Shown here: one piece after another, positions 7,306 to 16,448 of the stretch
Layout of the letters: the number at the start of each line of letters is the position of its first letter
Numbering within the stretch: the stretch's first letter is position 1
Assembly (NCBI GenBank): GCA_964640955.1
Contig: CAZXJI010000010.1
Location: 62,001-126,000 of the forward strand
Length of the DNA: 64,000 nt
Direction of reading: 5' to 3'
Source of the DNA: CAXXOK01 sp964640955
Lineage (GTDB): Bacteria > Bacillota > Clostridia > Christensenellales > Aristaeellaceae
Notes under the pieces: model-generated
Databases searched by the model: none
Told to the model about the DNA's origin: nothing
Seen by the model: the letters and a program-made list of their open reading frames with translations, nothing else
Program-made: the position numbers and the translations under genes

Positions 7306-8484
7306 ATGCGAACCGTATTCACATCCGAATCCGTAACCGAAGGCCACCCCGACAAGCTCTGCGACCAGATCAGCGACGCGGTGCTGGACGCGATCCTCAC
7401 CGAGGACCCCGACGCCCGCGTGGCCTGCGAGACCTGCGCCACCACCGGGCTGGTGCAGGTGATGGGCGAAATCACCACCAGCGCCTACGTCGCCATCGAC
7501 GATATCGCCCGCCAGGTGGTCAAGGATATCGGCTACACCTCCAGCGACCTGTGCTTCGACGGCAACAGCTGCGCCGTGGTGGTGGCCGTGCACGCTCAAA
7601 GCCCCGATATCGCCGTAGGGGTGGATTGCGCACTGGAGGATCGCGACGGCGCGCACGCCGCCGACTGCAGCCTGGGCGCGGGCGACCAGGGCATGATGTT
7701 CGGCTACGCCTGCACCGAAACGCCGGAGCTCATGCCCCTGCCCATCAGCCTGGCGCACCGCCTTACCCGGCGGCTGGCCGCCGCACGAAAGAGCGGCGAG
7801 CTGCCCTGGCTCCGGCCCGACGGCAAAAGCCAGGTGACCGTCGTCTACGAGGACGGCAAACCCGTCGCGGTGGACACCATCGTCATTTCCACCCAGCACA
7901 ACCCGGACGTCGACTCCGCGACCATTCGCGCGGCCGTGGAAAAGGAGATCATCCGCAAGGTGGTGCCGGAAAGCCTGATGACCCCCGAAACGAAAATCTA
8001 CGTCAACCCCACCGGCCGCTTCGTGCTGGGCGGGCCCGCGGGGGACACGGGGCTTACGGGCCGCAAGATCATCGTGGATACCTACGGCGGCTACGCCCGC
8101 CACGGCGGCGGCGCCCTGAGCGGCAAGGATCCCACCAAGGTGGACCGTTCCGCCTGCTATGCGGCGCGCTATGTGGCCAAGAACATCGTGGCGGCGGGGC
8201 TGGCCGACCGCTGCGAGGTGGCGCTGGCTTACGCCATCGGCGTGGCCCAGCCGGTAAGCGTGCAGGTGGACACCTTCGGCACCGGCAGGCTGCCCGACGA
8301 CGTGCTGAGCCGGGAGGTAAAGCGCCTGTTCGATTTAAGCCCCTCGGGCATCATCCGCACGCTGGACCTGCGCAGGCCCATCTACCGGCAGGTGGCGGCT
8401 TACGGCCATTTTGGGCGTCCCGACCTCGACCTGCCCTGGGAGAAGACCGACCGGGCGGAGGATTTGAAAAAGCTGCTCAAATAA
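7306..8484 (+). CDS. metK: S-adenosylmethionine synthetase
   Basis: 392-residue cytoplasmic enzyme making SAM from ATP and methionine. Signatures include TSESVTEGHPDKLCDQISDA at the N terminus, GAGDQGMMFGYA (the ATP-binding hexapeptide type) and GGGALSGKDPTKVDRSACY, the P-loop-like GGGAFSGKD motif. Length and motifs are those of canonical bacterial MetK. AGGAGG precedes the ATG by seven bases. It is monocistronic and controlled by the SAM-I riboswitch. MetK consumes the product of the methionine operon at 11864-17726, which uses a different leader. Confidence 0.98.
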   Translation: MRTVFTSESVTEGHPDKLCDQISDAVLDAILTEDPDARVACETCATTGLVQVMGEITTSAYVAIDDIARQVVKDIGYTSSDLCFDGNSCAVVVAVHAQSPDIAVGVDCALEDRDGAHAADCSLGAGDQGMMFGYACTETPELMPLPISLAHRLTRRLAAARKSGELPWLRPDGKSQVTVVYEDGKPVAVDTIVISTQHNPDVDSATIRAAVEKEIIRKVVPESLMTPETKIYVNPTGRFVLGGPAGDTGLTGRKIIVDTYGGYARHGGGALSGKDPTKVDRSACYAARYVAKNIVAAGLADRCEVALAYAIGVAQPVSVQVDTFGTGRLPDDVLSREVKRLFDLSPSGIIRTLDLRRPIYRQVAAYGHFGRPDLDLPWEKTDRAEDLKKLLK

Positions 8485-8515
8485 AAAAAGCGGGTTTCGC
8501 CGCTTTCAGGTGAAC

Positions 8516-8552
8516 CCGGGGCCGCGGGCAATGCCCGCGACCCCGGCGTTTT
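8516..8552 (+). terminator. metK terminator
   Basis: CCGGGG-CC-GCGGGC pairs with GCCCGC-GA-CCCCGG around AAT, followed by CGTTTT. It separates metK from the convergent ABC-permease gene. Confidence 0.75.
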
Positions 8553-8584
8553 CAATCGTGGTGAAGTCCGCTTTTTGAAACCGG

Positions 8585-9439
8585 CTAATCCGCCTTTCTG
8601 GAAAAGCGCAGCAGCGACAGCAGGTAGAACAGCACCGTGCTCCCCGCGAGGATCAGCAGGCTCACGTACCCCGGCACCGTCGTGCTCCCGAAATGGAACA
8701 CGACGCCCATCTGCTCCTCGAATTCCCCCGCGATCGCCGCGGGCACGCCGCCGAACACCTGCGCCAGCGAGTTTTCCATCATCACCCGGCGCAGTAGCAG
8801 CGCCGCGTGGGAAAGCGGGAATACCTTGATCACGAACTGCACGCCGTCGGGCAGCATGCCGATGGGCAGGTAAATGCCCGTCAGGAACCCCACCAGCGTA
8901 CCCAGGATGCTGCTGACCGTGCCGAAAGCGTTTTGCGTTTTGATGAAGCCGACGATCAGCGACAAAAACGCCGTGCTGCAAAGCGCCGACAGCAGGATCA
9001 GCCCCACCGTCTCCAGCGCGGGCACCGCCCCCAGCAGCGCCCCGCCGCGGGAGACGATGTAGGCTTCCGCCAGCACGAACGCAAGCAGCGACATCACGCT
9101 GCCGATGAGGAACGACGAAAGCTCATACCCCAACACGATTTTGGCGCGGCCCGTCGGCGAAGCGCGAAAATCCTTGACGATCTTGGTGGCCCGGTCGTCC
9201 ACCATGGTGCCGAACGCGCCCAGCACCGTCGTCAAGGACGTCACCGCCAGCACCCCGGCCATGATCCAGCTGTCCATCAGTGAGCGCGCGCCGTCGACCT
9301 TGGGCAGTTCCGACGTCCACACGTCGCCCAGGAACAGCAGGTACAGCGCGAAGATGATCAGCACCGCCAAAAGCGAAAAGAACACCGACGCCTTATCCCG
9401 GAAAAAAACCTTCATGTTGCGCACGATCAGCGATCTCAT
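8585..9439 (-). CDS. ABC-2 type exporter permease
   Basis: 284-residue membrane subunit with six predicted helices in the ABC-2 arrangement: N-terminal helix (SVFFSLLAVLIIFALYLLFL), a loop, then five helices ending at LLILAGSTVLFYLLSLL. It begins inside the last codons of the ATPase gene (ATGA overlap, 9436-9439), so the two are translationally coupled and form one transporter. Family members export drugs, lipids, polysaccharide or peptides; nothing in the surroundings fixes the substrate. AGGAG precedes the ATG by eight bases. Confidence 0.9.
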   Translation of the reverse strand: MRSLIVRNMKVFFRDKASVFFSLLAVLIIFALYLLFLGDVWTSELPKVDGARSLMDSWIMAGVLAVTSLTTVLGAFGTMVDDRATKIVKDFRASPTGRAKIVLGYELSSFLIGSVMSLLAFVLAEAYIVSRGGALLGAVPALETVGLILLSALCSTAFLSLIVGFIKTQNAFGTVSSILGTLVGFLTGIYLPIGMLPDGVQFVIKVFPLSHAALLLRRVMMENSLAQVFGGVPAAIAGEFEEQMGVVFHFGSTTVPGYVSLLILAGSTVLFYLLSLLRFSRKAD

Positions 9440-10350
9440 GAGCGTATCTCCTTTCCGGTAATGCCGATAAAGGCGTCGTCCATCGTGCCGCCCAGCACCT
9501 CGAAGCCGGACAGGTATCCTTTCAGCTCGTTAAGCAGCGGCAGCGCGTCCATCGTGCCGTTCAGGCGGACGGCCACGCGCTCGCCCGAAAGGGTAAAGTC
9601 GATCTGCATGGCCCGCAGCGCGGCCAGCAGCCCCGCGCGGTCGGCCGGGCTCAGCTTGAGCTGGTCGCCGGCGTAGCGGTCCTTAAGCTCCGTGGGCGTG
9701 CCCCGCGCGGCGATCGTCCCGTCGTCGATCACCACCACATAGTCCGCTTCGGCGGCCTCCTCCATGTAGTGGGTGGTCAGGAATACCGTAAGCCCCGTTT
9801 CCCGCTGCAGCACGCGGATGCTGTCCCACACGCTCTTGCGCGTCTGCGGATCCAGCCCCGTCGTCGGCTCGTCCAGAAACAGGATGCGGGGGGTGTGGAT
9901 CAGCGCGCGGGCGATATCCGCGCGGCGCTTTTGCCCGCCGGAAAGCTTGCCGTAGGGGCGGCGGAGAAAATCCCCGATGTCCGTGGCGGCGGCCGCGGCG
10001 CGTACGGCCGCATCCAGCGCCTTGCGCTCGCCGGGGTACAGCCCGCCGCGCACGCGAATATTCTCCTCCACCGTTAGGAGCGGGTCAAGCAGATGATCCT
10101 GAAACACGACGCCGATCGCTTCGCGGATGGCCGCGTCCGCCGCGCCGAGCCTGTGCCCGTCCACGGTCACCTCGCCCGCGTCGGGCTTGAGCAGGGTGCA
10201 CAGAATATCGATGGTGGTGGATTTCCCCGCGCCGTTGGGCCCCAGGAAGGCGAACAGCTTGCCGCTTTCCACGTAAAAGTCCAGCCCCTTGACCGCGCGC
10301 ACCGGGCCGTACGACTTTTGAAGCCCTTTCACTTCGATGATCTTTTCCAC
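9436..10350 (-). CDS. ABC exporter ATPase (DrrA/CcmA-like)
   Basis: 304-residue nucleotide-binding subunit. Walker A is GPNGAGKST near residue 38, the Q-loop is VVFQDHLLD, the signature is LSGGQKRR, Walker B is ILFLDEPT and the H-loop is LTTHYMEEA. A C-terminal extension of about 90 residues is of the DrrA type, consistent with an ABC-2 drug or lipid exporter. The start is GTG at 10350 with GGAGG six bases upstream. It leads a two-gene operon with the permease. Confidence 0.92.
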   Translation of the reverse strand: MEKIIEVKGLQKSYGPVRAVKGLDFYVESGKLFAFLGPNGAGKSTTIDILCTLLKPDAGEVTVDGHRLGAADAAIREAIGVVFQDHLLDPLLTVEENIRVRGGLYPGERKALDAAVRAAAAATDIGDFLRRPYGKLSGGQKRRADIARALIHTPRILFLDEPTTGLDPQTRKSVWDSIRVLQRETGLTVFLTTHYMEEAAEADYVVVIDDGTIAARGTPTELKDRYAGDQLKLSPADRAGLLAALRAMQIDFTLSGERVAVRLNGTMDALPLLNELKGYLSGFEVLGGTMDDAFIGITGKEIRS

Positions 10351-10427
10351 AGGACGCCTCCGTTTCCCGTCGGCCCCGGCTTCGCCCCGGCGGCCGGGCT
10401 GAATGCGTTTTGCCGAATCCGTTTACC

Positions 10428-10436
10428 AGTATACCA
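10428..10436 (-). promoter_or_regulatory. Extended -10 promoter of the ABC-2 exporter operon
   Basis: TGGTATACT on the minus strand, about 78 bp before the GTG start, is an extended -10. No convincing -35 is visible. The gap 10351-10603 otherwise holds only the terminator at 10523-10554. Confidence 0.5.
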
Positions 10437-10522
10437 TCCGCTTTGGGGGTTTCCATAAAAACGCCGTTAGAGAAACATTAGAATCCGATGATAGCCACCG
10501 CCCGCGTCTTTCGGGCATGCGC

Positions 10523-10554
10523 AAAAGCCGCGAAGCGTGCGCTTCGCGGCTTTT
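10523..10554. terminator. Bidirectional terminator
   Basis: AAAAGCCGCGAAGC-GTGC-GCTTCGCGGCTTTT is a perfect 14-bp stem with T-runs on both strands. It ends the FMN-binding-protein transcript on the minus strand and insulates the ABC operon promoter. Confidence 0.85.
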
Positions 10555-10603
10555 GAAGGATGCTTTTGATAAATGGTGCCGCGGACGGTACCCCCCGCCC
10601 GCG

Positions 10604-11134
10604 TTACTCCGCCGCGGCGGCGGCCACGGCGGCGGCCGCGATATTGACGCCCTTGGTAACGGCGGTGCTGGTGATGGTTGCGCCGCTGATGGCGTCCACG
10701 TCCTTCTTGAGGGTGAGCGGCGCCTTTTTGCCCACGAACTGGTCGGTAAACGCGGGTTCCTTGGCCTTCGCGCCCAGGCCCGCGGTTTCGGCAAACTTGG
10801 AGCCGCCCACGCTCAGGCCCGTCAGCGCCCCGTCGGTATCGATACCCACGGTCACCTCGATCTGCCCGCCGTAGCCTACGACGGTCGTCGTGGCGGTATA
10901 GCCGACGGTTTCGCCGTTTTTAAGCCCGCGGTAGAGGCTGCTCACCGTATCGTCGTGGCTGAGCTCTTCGAAGCTGTCCGCTTCGGTCAGCACGGCCCTG
11001 CGCGCTTCGTCGGCGGCTTTGGCGGACGCCACGGCGATGGGCCCTACGGTCACGGCGTTGGTTACGGCCAGCAAAAGCGCCGCGCACAGGGCGATCACGG
11101 TCAGAATGGCAAACGGGGGAAACTTCTTTTTCAT
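10604..11134 (-). CDS. Membrane-anchored FMN-binding protein (RnfG/NqrC-like domain)
   Basis: 176-residue protein with one N-terminal membrane helix (ILTVIALCAALLLAVTNAV) and an extracytoplasmic FMN-binding domain. Residues 150-156, SGATITS, match the motif to whose threonine FMN is covalently linked in RnfG and NqrC. The other Rnf or Nqr subunits are absent here, so this is either a standalone extracytosolic flavoprotein or an isolated RnfG paralogue. An ApbE flavin transferase would be required but is not in the window. GGAG lies 12 bases before the ATG. The GtrA gene is directly upstream (53-bp gap) and the two are probably cotranscribed. Confidence 0.85.
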   Translation of the reverse strand: MKKKFPPFAILTVIALCAALLLAVTNAVTVGPIAVASAKAADEARRAVLTEADSFEELSHDDTVSSLYRGLKNGETVGYTATTTVVGYGGQIEVTVGIDTDGALTGLSVGGSKFAETAGLGAKAKEPAFTDQFVGKKAPLTLKKDVDAISGATITSTAVTKGVNIAAAAVAAAAAE

Positions 11135-11187
11135 AGGTCTTTGACGCTCCTTTGATCGGTTCGGTTTATCCTTCCGGGAAAGCCCGG

Positions 11188-11682
11188 CTATTCCTCGTTT
11201 CCGGCGCAGGCTTCTTCCTTCTCCCGCGCGCGCCTGGCCACCTCGTTGGTGTCGATGGTGTAGCGGTAGACCACGAAGCGCTGGTAGAGGTACTCGGTCA
11301 CGAAATTGACGAGCATCGTGCCGCCCAGCACGATGTAATCGTTCCAGCCGGCGTTCGTCAGCGCGTCGCCCCACCAGATGGAAAGGGGCGTGAACACCAG
11401 GTAGTACAGGAACACCAGCGTCATCGCCTTGGAGATGTTCTCCACGCTGCGGAAGGTATAGCGGCGGTTGAAGGTGAAGTTCCACAAAACGCTCAGCACC
11501 AGCGCCACGCCGTACCCCAGCCAGTAGGGGAATCCGAACGCCTCGTTGAACAGCGTGAACGATGCCGCCTGTATGACGCCCGCCGATATCGAAAACAGCG
11601 TAAACTTGACCATCTGCCAGCTTTGCTGGCGCGCGGTCAACTGCTTTACGCGCTTTTCCGCCGCGTTCTCCTCGGGCTGCAT
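11188..11682 (-). CDS. GtrA-family membrane protein
   Basis: 164-residue protein with four helices, matching the GtrA family of small membrane proteins linked to moving polyprenyl-phosphate-linked sugars during surface-glycan modification. The family motif appears as SVLWNFTFNRRYTF after the second helix. The start is ATG at 11682 (GAGGA ten bases upstream) rather than the GTG three codons earlier. It shares a promoter (11752-11780) with the downstream FMN-binding gene. No partner glycosyltransferase is adjacent, so the sugar is unknown. Confidence 0.8.
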   Translation of the reverse strand: MQPEENAAEKRVKQLTARQQSWQMVKFTLFSISAGVIQAASFTLFNEAFGFPYWLGYGVALVLSVLWNFTFNRRYTFRSVENISKAMTLVFLYYLVFTPLSIWWGDALTNAGWNDYIVLGGTMLVNFVTEYLYQRFVVYRYTIDTNEVARRAREKEEACAGNEE

Positions 11683-11751
11683 GCTTCGCACTTCCTCGCC
11701 TGTTCCGCGCCGTTACGGCTCGCCGCCGCGCAATAGGGCGCGGCTTTGTTT

Positions 11752-11780
11752 ATGGTACGCCAATCGCGCGGGATCGTCAA
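11752..11780 (-). promoter_or_regulatory. Promoter of the GtrA/FMN-binding operon
   Basis: TTGACG (11775-11780), a 17-bp spacer and TACCAT (11752-11757) on the minus strand, about 70 bp before the GtrA start. No clear terminator for metH is seen between 11781 and 11863. Confidence 0.65.
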
Positions 11781-11863
11781 GCGTTACGGCTGTTTTTCTT
11801 CCGCCGCAACGGCCTGTTTTTCACGTCCGCCGCAATAGGCCCCTCAAGCGGCTTTTCCGCCGT

Positions 11864-14473
11864 TCATTCCGCGGCGGCGCCGAGCGTTTCGCCGGCGTAG
11901 CGCACCGCGCCCATCGCGTCGGGGGCGTAGCCGTCCGCGCCCAGCTGCCGGGCAAGATCGGCGGTCAGCACCGCGCCGCCGACCATGATCCTGACCCGGG
12001 GGAGCTCCTTCCTCAGCAACTCGATGGTTTCGCGCATGGCGGGCACGGTGGTGGTCATCAGCGCCGAGAGGCCCACCAGCCTCACGCCGGACTCCTTCGC
12101 GGCGGCAAGCACCGTTTCGGGCGGCACGTCCCGCCCCAGGTCGATCACCCCGAAGCCGTAGCTGCCCAGCAGCGTCGCCACGATGTTTTTGCCGATGTCG
12201 TGCACGTCCCCCTTCACCGTCGCCAACAATACCGTACGGTCGGCGGAGGGCTTCGTTTCCGGCATGCGGGCCGTGGCGGCGGCGATGGCGGCCTTGGCCG
12301 CGGCGGCGCTCTGCATCAGCTGCGGCAGGAAAAACTCGCCGCGCTCGTAGCGCGCCCCCACGTCCGTAAGCGCCGGTATCACGCCCTTTTCCACCACGCT
12401 CAGCGGTTCCGCGCCCGCGTTCATGCCGCTTTGGGCGCACTCCGCCGCGGCCTTGGCAAGCCCCTGTAAAATCGCTTTTTTGAGCGCCGCGAAATCCGCG
12501 TCGCCCTTGGGGGCGGGTGTTTCCGTTTTCGGCGCGGGGATTGGCGCGGGTGCGGCGCCGCAGGCCGCGCATCCGTCGCCGGTTTGCGGCGCGGTCGTTT
12601 CCGTCGGGGACAGGTTCAGCATCCTTTCCGCTTTGCGGATCGCCTCGCCCGCAAGGCGCACGGCCGCCCGCGCGGCGCTCGCCCCGGCGGGGGCCGCGGC
12701 CGCTCGCGGCGCTTCCTTCTGCGCGGCGTAACGGGCCAGGTAGGCCGCGAAGCCCTCGTCGTACCCCAGCGCCGCACAAGCCCCGGCGTACGCGTCCATG
12801 ACGCCCGCGTCCAGGGGGTTGATGATGGCGGCGGAAAGGCCCTTTTCCATCGCCATGCTCAAAAACGACGCGGTCAGCACGCTGCGCTGCGGCAGGCCGA
12901 AGCTTACGTTGCTTACGCCCAGCACGGTTTTTACGCGCAGTTCGGTCGTCAGGCGATATACGGTTTCCAACGTGGTTTTGGCGGCGGCGGGATCGGTGGC
13001 GACGGTCATGGTCAGCCCGTCGAAAAGCAGGTCTCCGCGGGGCACGCCGTAGCGTTCGGCCTCGGCGAGGATGCGCCGCGCGACGGCCAGCCGTCCCTCC
13101 ACCGTTTCGGGAATGCCGTCCTCGTCCAACAGCAGCGCCACCAGCGCGCCGCCGTACTTGCGCGCCAGCGGGAACACTTTCTCCATCACGGCGCGCTTGC
13201 CGTTGACGCTGTTGATGATCGGCTTGCCCACGTAGGCGCGCAGCGCGCTTTCCAACGCCGCCGGGTCGGACGTGTCCAGCTGCAGGGGCGCGCCGGTCAC
13301 GCCCTGCACGGCCTCCGTCACCTGCTTAAGCACCGCGGGCTCGTCGAGCTCCGGCAGGCCCACGTTCACGTCCAGCACGTCCGCGCCGGCCTCCATCTGC
13401 GCCGTCGCCTCGGAAAGCAGGTAGTCCGTTTCCCCGTCGCGCAGCGCCTGCTTCATGCGCTTTTTGCCGGTGGGGTTCAGCCGTTCGCCGATCACCACGG
13501 TGCGCCCGCCCAGCGTTACGGTGGCGCTGCGGCCGGAAATATATACCGGGGTCAGGCCGTCCGCCTCCTGCGCGGCTCGGATGACCGGCGGCAGCTCCCG
13601 CGTCAGCGCGACCATGGCCGCGATGTGCTCCTCGGTCGTGCCGCAGCAGCCGCCCAGCCCGCGCGCGCCCATGCGCGCGGCCGTCGCCATGTCCGCGGCG
13701 AACTCGTCGGGCTTGGTGGCGAACACCGTACGGCCGTCCACGATGGTGGGCACGCTCGCGTTGGGCATAAAAAACACCGGCGTATCGCCCGCGCAGGCGA
13801 GCAGTCGTTTCAGGTTGGGCAGAAGCGCCCCGGGCTCGCGCCCGCAGTTCATGCCCAGCGCGTCCACGCCCTCCATGGAGCGCAGCATGGCCGTCGCGCC
13901 CTCAATGTCCGCGCCGGTCAAAAGCCGTCCCTTCACGTCGTAGCTCAGGCTGACCATCACGGGTTTGTCCGCGCCGGTCTCCACAAGCGCCTCGCGGTAC
14001 CCGAGCACCGCCGCCTTGACTTCGCGGAGGTCCGTCATCGTCTCCGCCAGCAGCACGTCGCAGCCTTCGTCGATCGCCGCCAGCGCCATGTCGCGGTAGA
14101 TGCGCACCGCGTCCTCAAAGTCCAGCTCGCCCAAAGGCCTGAGCAGCTTGCCCACGCTGCCTGCATCCAGCGCCACGTACGCCGTGCGACCCGACTCGGC
14201 CACGGCCTCCTTCGCCTGGCGGATGCCCAGGCGAAGGAGCGTTTCCCACTCGTCCGGGTAATGCAGGGGGTTGGCGCCGAAGGTGTTGGCCGTCACCATG
14301 TCTACGCCCGCGCGCAGGTAGCCCGCGTATACGCTTTTTACGCGTTCCGGATATGTGCGGTTCCAGCGCTCCGGCGGCTGGCCGCCCGTAAGCCCCATGG
14401 CCTGCAGGGCGGTGCCCATCGCCCCGTCCAGGTAGACGATGCGTTCGCCAAAAAGCTTGAGAAAAGGCTGCAT
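11864..14473 (-). CDS. metH: Cobalamin-dependent methionine synthase, short form without reactivation domain
   Basis: 869-residue enzyme transferring the methyl of 5-methyl-THF to homocysteine via cobalamin. Order of domains: homocysteine/zinc domain (about 1-300; zinc cysteines in MNCGREP and GGCCGT), pterin-binding domain (about 320-600; IGERLNPTGKK, DVNVGLPE), cobalamin cap and Rossmann domain (about 655-869; GDVHDIGKNI with the cobalt-ligating His). The C-terminal AdoMet reactivation domain of E. coli MetH (1227 residues) is absent, as in the Thermotoga type, so a separate reactivator is needed. An Ala/Pro-rich linker at about 590-660 includes a CAAC motif. It is the last gene of the met operon, 44 bp after metF. 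Confidence 0.95.
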   Translation of the reverse strand: MQPFLKLFGERIVYLDGAMGTALQAMGLTGGQPPERWNRTYPERVKSVYAGYLRAGVDMVTANTFGANPLHYPDEWETLLRLGIRQAKEAVAESGRTAYVALDAGSVGKLLRPLGELDFEDAVRIYRDMALAAIDEGCDVLLAETMTDLREVKAAVLGYREALVETGADKPVMVSLSYDVKGRLLTGADIEGATAMLRSMEGVDALGMNCGREPGALLPNLKRLLACAGDTPVFFMPNASVPTIVDGRTVFATKPDEFAADMATAARMGARGLGGCCGTTEEHIAAMVALTRELPPVIRAAQEADGLTPVYISGRSATVTLGGRTVVIGERLNPTGKKRMKQALRDGETDYLLSEATAQMEAGADVLDVNVGLPELDEPAVLKQVTEAVQGVTGAPLQLDTSDPAALESALRAYVGKPIINSVNGKRAVMEKVFPLARKYGGALVALLLDEDGIPETVEGRLAVARRILAEAERYGVPRGDLLFDGLTMTVATDPAAAKTTLETVYRLTTELRVKTVLGVSNVSFGLPQRSVLTASFLSMAMEKGLSAAIINPLDAGVMDAYAGACAALGYDEGFAAYLARYAAQKEAPRAAAAPAGASAARAAVRLAGEAIRKAERMLNLSPTETTAPQTGDGCAACGAAPAPIPAPKTETPAPKGDADFAALKKAILQGLAKAAAECAQSGMNAGAEPLSVVEKGVIPALTDVGARYERGEFFLPQLMQSAAAAKAAIAAATARMPETKPSADRTVLLATVKGDVHDIGKNIVATLLGSYGFGVIDLGRDVPPETVLAAAKESGVRLVGLSALMTTTVPAMRETIELLRKELPRVRIMVGGAVLTADLARQLGADGYAPDAMGAVRYAGETLGAAAE

Positions 14474-14517
14474 ACCGGTCGCTCCCTTCGGCTCGGCGCG
14501 GGCGGTTAAGCGCCCGT

Positions 14518-15384
14518 TTACGCCGTGAGGATCGCGCCGAGGTTGCGGAAAACGTCCCCGGCCACGTCCACGCGGTTCATGGTGTAGAGATGGATGTTGT
14601 TGACCCCGTTGGCGATCAGGTCGATGATCTGCTCGGTGGCGTAGGCGACGCCCGCCTGCCGCATGGAAGCCGGATCGTCCCCGAAGCGGTCGACGATCGA
14701 CCAGAACCTGGGCGGCAGCGTGGCGCCGGAAAGCGCCGCGATGCGCTTGATCTGCTTGGCGTTGACCACCGGCATGATGCCCGCGCCCACCGGCACGCGG
14801 ATGCCCGCGCGCAGCGCACGGTACATGAAGTTGTACAGCGTCGCGTTGTCAAAAAACATCTGCGTGGTCAAAAAATCCACGCCCGCGTCCACCTTCTGCT
14901 TGAGGTAGTCCAGGTCGACGGCGCGGTTGGGCGCCTCGGGGTGCCCCTCCGGGTAGCAGGCCGCCCCCACGCAGAAGCCCCCGCGGCGCTTGACGTAGCT
15001 TACCAGCTCCGCCGCATGCGTGAAGTGGTCGCCGTCGGGGAACGCCGCCCCCTCCGGAATATCCCCCCGCAGCGCTAGCACGTTGGTCACGCCGGCGGAT
15101 TGCAGGTCGTCCAGCACCGTATCGATCTTTCCGGTGGTGTCGTTGATGCACGTCAGGTGCGCAAGCGCGGGCACGCCTTCCGCCTGCACCGTCTGCGCCA
15201 GCTCCCGGGTGAAGTGGGGGGTTCTGCCCGCCGCGCCGTAGGTGACGCTCACGTAGACGGGCTTCAGCGCCGCGATGCCCCGCACCACGGTCCGGGCTTC
15301 CTCCACGCGCGCGAATTCCTTGGGCGGAAACACCTCGCAGCTCAGGTGGACGCCCTTCTCATTCAGGCGTTCAACGATTTTCAT
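14518..15384 (-). CDS. metF: 5,10-methylenetetrahydrofolate reductase
   Basis: 288-residue FAD enzyme reducing 5,10-methylene-THF to 5-methyl-THF, the methyl donor for MetH immediately downstream. The TIM-barrel family motifs are visible: SCEVFPPK near the N terminus, SVTYGAAG, HLTCI, NVLALRGD and FLTTQMFFD. Length matches bacterial MetF of the E. coli type without a regulatory domain. GAGGAG lies ten bases before the ATG. It follows metA by 22 bp and precedes metH by 44 bp in one operon. Confidence 0.96.
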   Translation of the reverse strand: MKIVERLNEKGVHLSCEVFPPKEFARVEEARTVVRGIAALKPVYVSVTYGAAGRTPHFTRELAQTVQAEGVPALAHLTCINDTTGKIDTVLDDLQSAGVTNVLALRGDIPEGAAFPDGDHFTHAAELVSYVKRRGGFCVGAACYPEGHPEAPNRAVDLDYLKQKVDAGVDFLTTQMFFDNATLYNFMYRALRAGIRVPVGAGIMPVVNAKQIKRIAALSGATLPPRFWSIVDRFGDDPASMRQAGVAYATEQIIDLIANGVNNIHLYTMNRVDVAGDVFRNLGAILTA

Positions 15385-15406
15385 GATTGCAACGCTCCTC
15401 GCCGTT

Positions 15407-16381
15407 TCAGGTGTTTTGAACCTGTTCCCCGCTTACGCCGCAGGCGGGGTGGGTGTTCAGTGGGCTCAGGCCCTTGGAAAGCTCGTAAGGCGTCTCCTGA
15501 TAGACGAAATAGTTGAGCCAGTTGGAAAACAGCAGGCTCGCGTGCGCATGCCAGTTCATGCGCGGCGACAGGTCGGGATCGTCGCCGGGAAAATAGTGCT
15601 CCGGCAGGTCGATGGGCAGGCCCTTGCCCAGATCGCGGTAATACTCGTGGGCGAGGCTGTCGCGGTCGTACTCACTGTGCCCGGTGGCGAACACCCGCCG
15701 CCCGTCCCGGCTGCGCAGCAGCGCGGCGCCCGTTTCCGGCGAGGTCGCCAGCACCACCAGATCATCGCATTTGTACAGCGCTTCCTCGTCCAGCGCCGTG
15801 TGCCGGCTCATGGGGACGATAAAGGTATCGTCAAACCCGCACAGCAGCCGGTCGCGCCGGTCGGTGAGCCCTGTTTCGTACACGCCGAAGAGCTTCCTGG
15901 GCAGGGGATGCTTTTCCACGCCGTAGTGGTAAAAAAGCCCCGCCTGCGCCGCCCAGCAGATGTGCAGGGTGCTGAACGCGCGCCGATCCGTCCAGTCCAT
16001 GATGCGGGTAAGCTCGTCCCAGTAGAGCACGTCGGTAAAATCCAGCTTTTCGACCGGCGCGCCGGTGATGATGACGCCGTCGAAAAACTCGTCCTTCACG
16101 TCGTCAAGCGTGCGGTAGAACGTGTCCAGATAATCCGCGGACACGTGCGTGCCCTCGTAGGTGCCGGTGCGAAGCAAAGTGATTTCCACCTGCAGGGGGC
16201 TGTTGGAGATGAGGCGCAATAGCTGGGTTTCGGTTTTTTCCTTGGTGGGCATCAGGTTGACGATCGCGATGCGCAGCGGCCGGATATCCTGAGTGAGCGA
16301 CCGCTTTTCGGTCATCACGAACACGTTTTCCTCGGTCAGCACGCGCGTCGCGGGGAGCGCGTCCGGTATTTTAACGGGCAT
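15407..16381 (-). CDS. metA: Homoserine O-acetyltransferase, MetA fold
   Basis: 324-residue enzyme acylating homoserine in the first committed step of methionine synthesis. The catalytic cysteine is C142 in HICWAAQ, and GHSEYD and the HAH region are typical. Residue 111 in TGAPVE is Glu. Structural work on MetA proteins showed Glu111 selects acetyl-CoA whereas Gly111 selects succinyl-CoA, so this is predicted to make O-acetylhomoserine. That fits the next enzyme, the O-acetylhomoserine sulfhydrylase encoded just upstream. The start at 16381 has AGGAGG seven bases before it. Confidence 0.95.
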   Translation of the reverse strand: MPVKIPDALPATRVLTEENVFVMTEKRSLTQDIRPLRIAIVNLMPTKEKTETQLLRLISNSPLQVEITLLRTGTYEGTHVSADYLDTFYRTLDDVKDEFFDGVIITGAPVEKLDFTDVLYWDELTRIMDWTDRRAFSTLHICWAAQAGLFYHYGVEKHPLPRKLFGVYETGLTDRRDRLLCGFDDTFIVPMSRHTALDEEALYKCDDLVVLATSPETGAALLRSRDGRRVFATGHSEYDRDSLAHEYYRDLGKGLPIDLPEHYFPGDDPDLSPRMNWHAHASLLFSNWLNYFVYQETPYELSKGLSPLNTHPACGVSGEQVQNT

Positions 16382-16448
16382 AAAGGGGCCTCCTTCATTA
16401 TACGGTAGGACCGGGCGCGAAGGCACCCGCGTAGGGGGCTTGCGGCGC

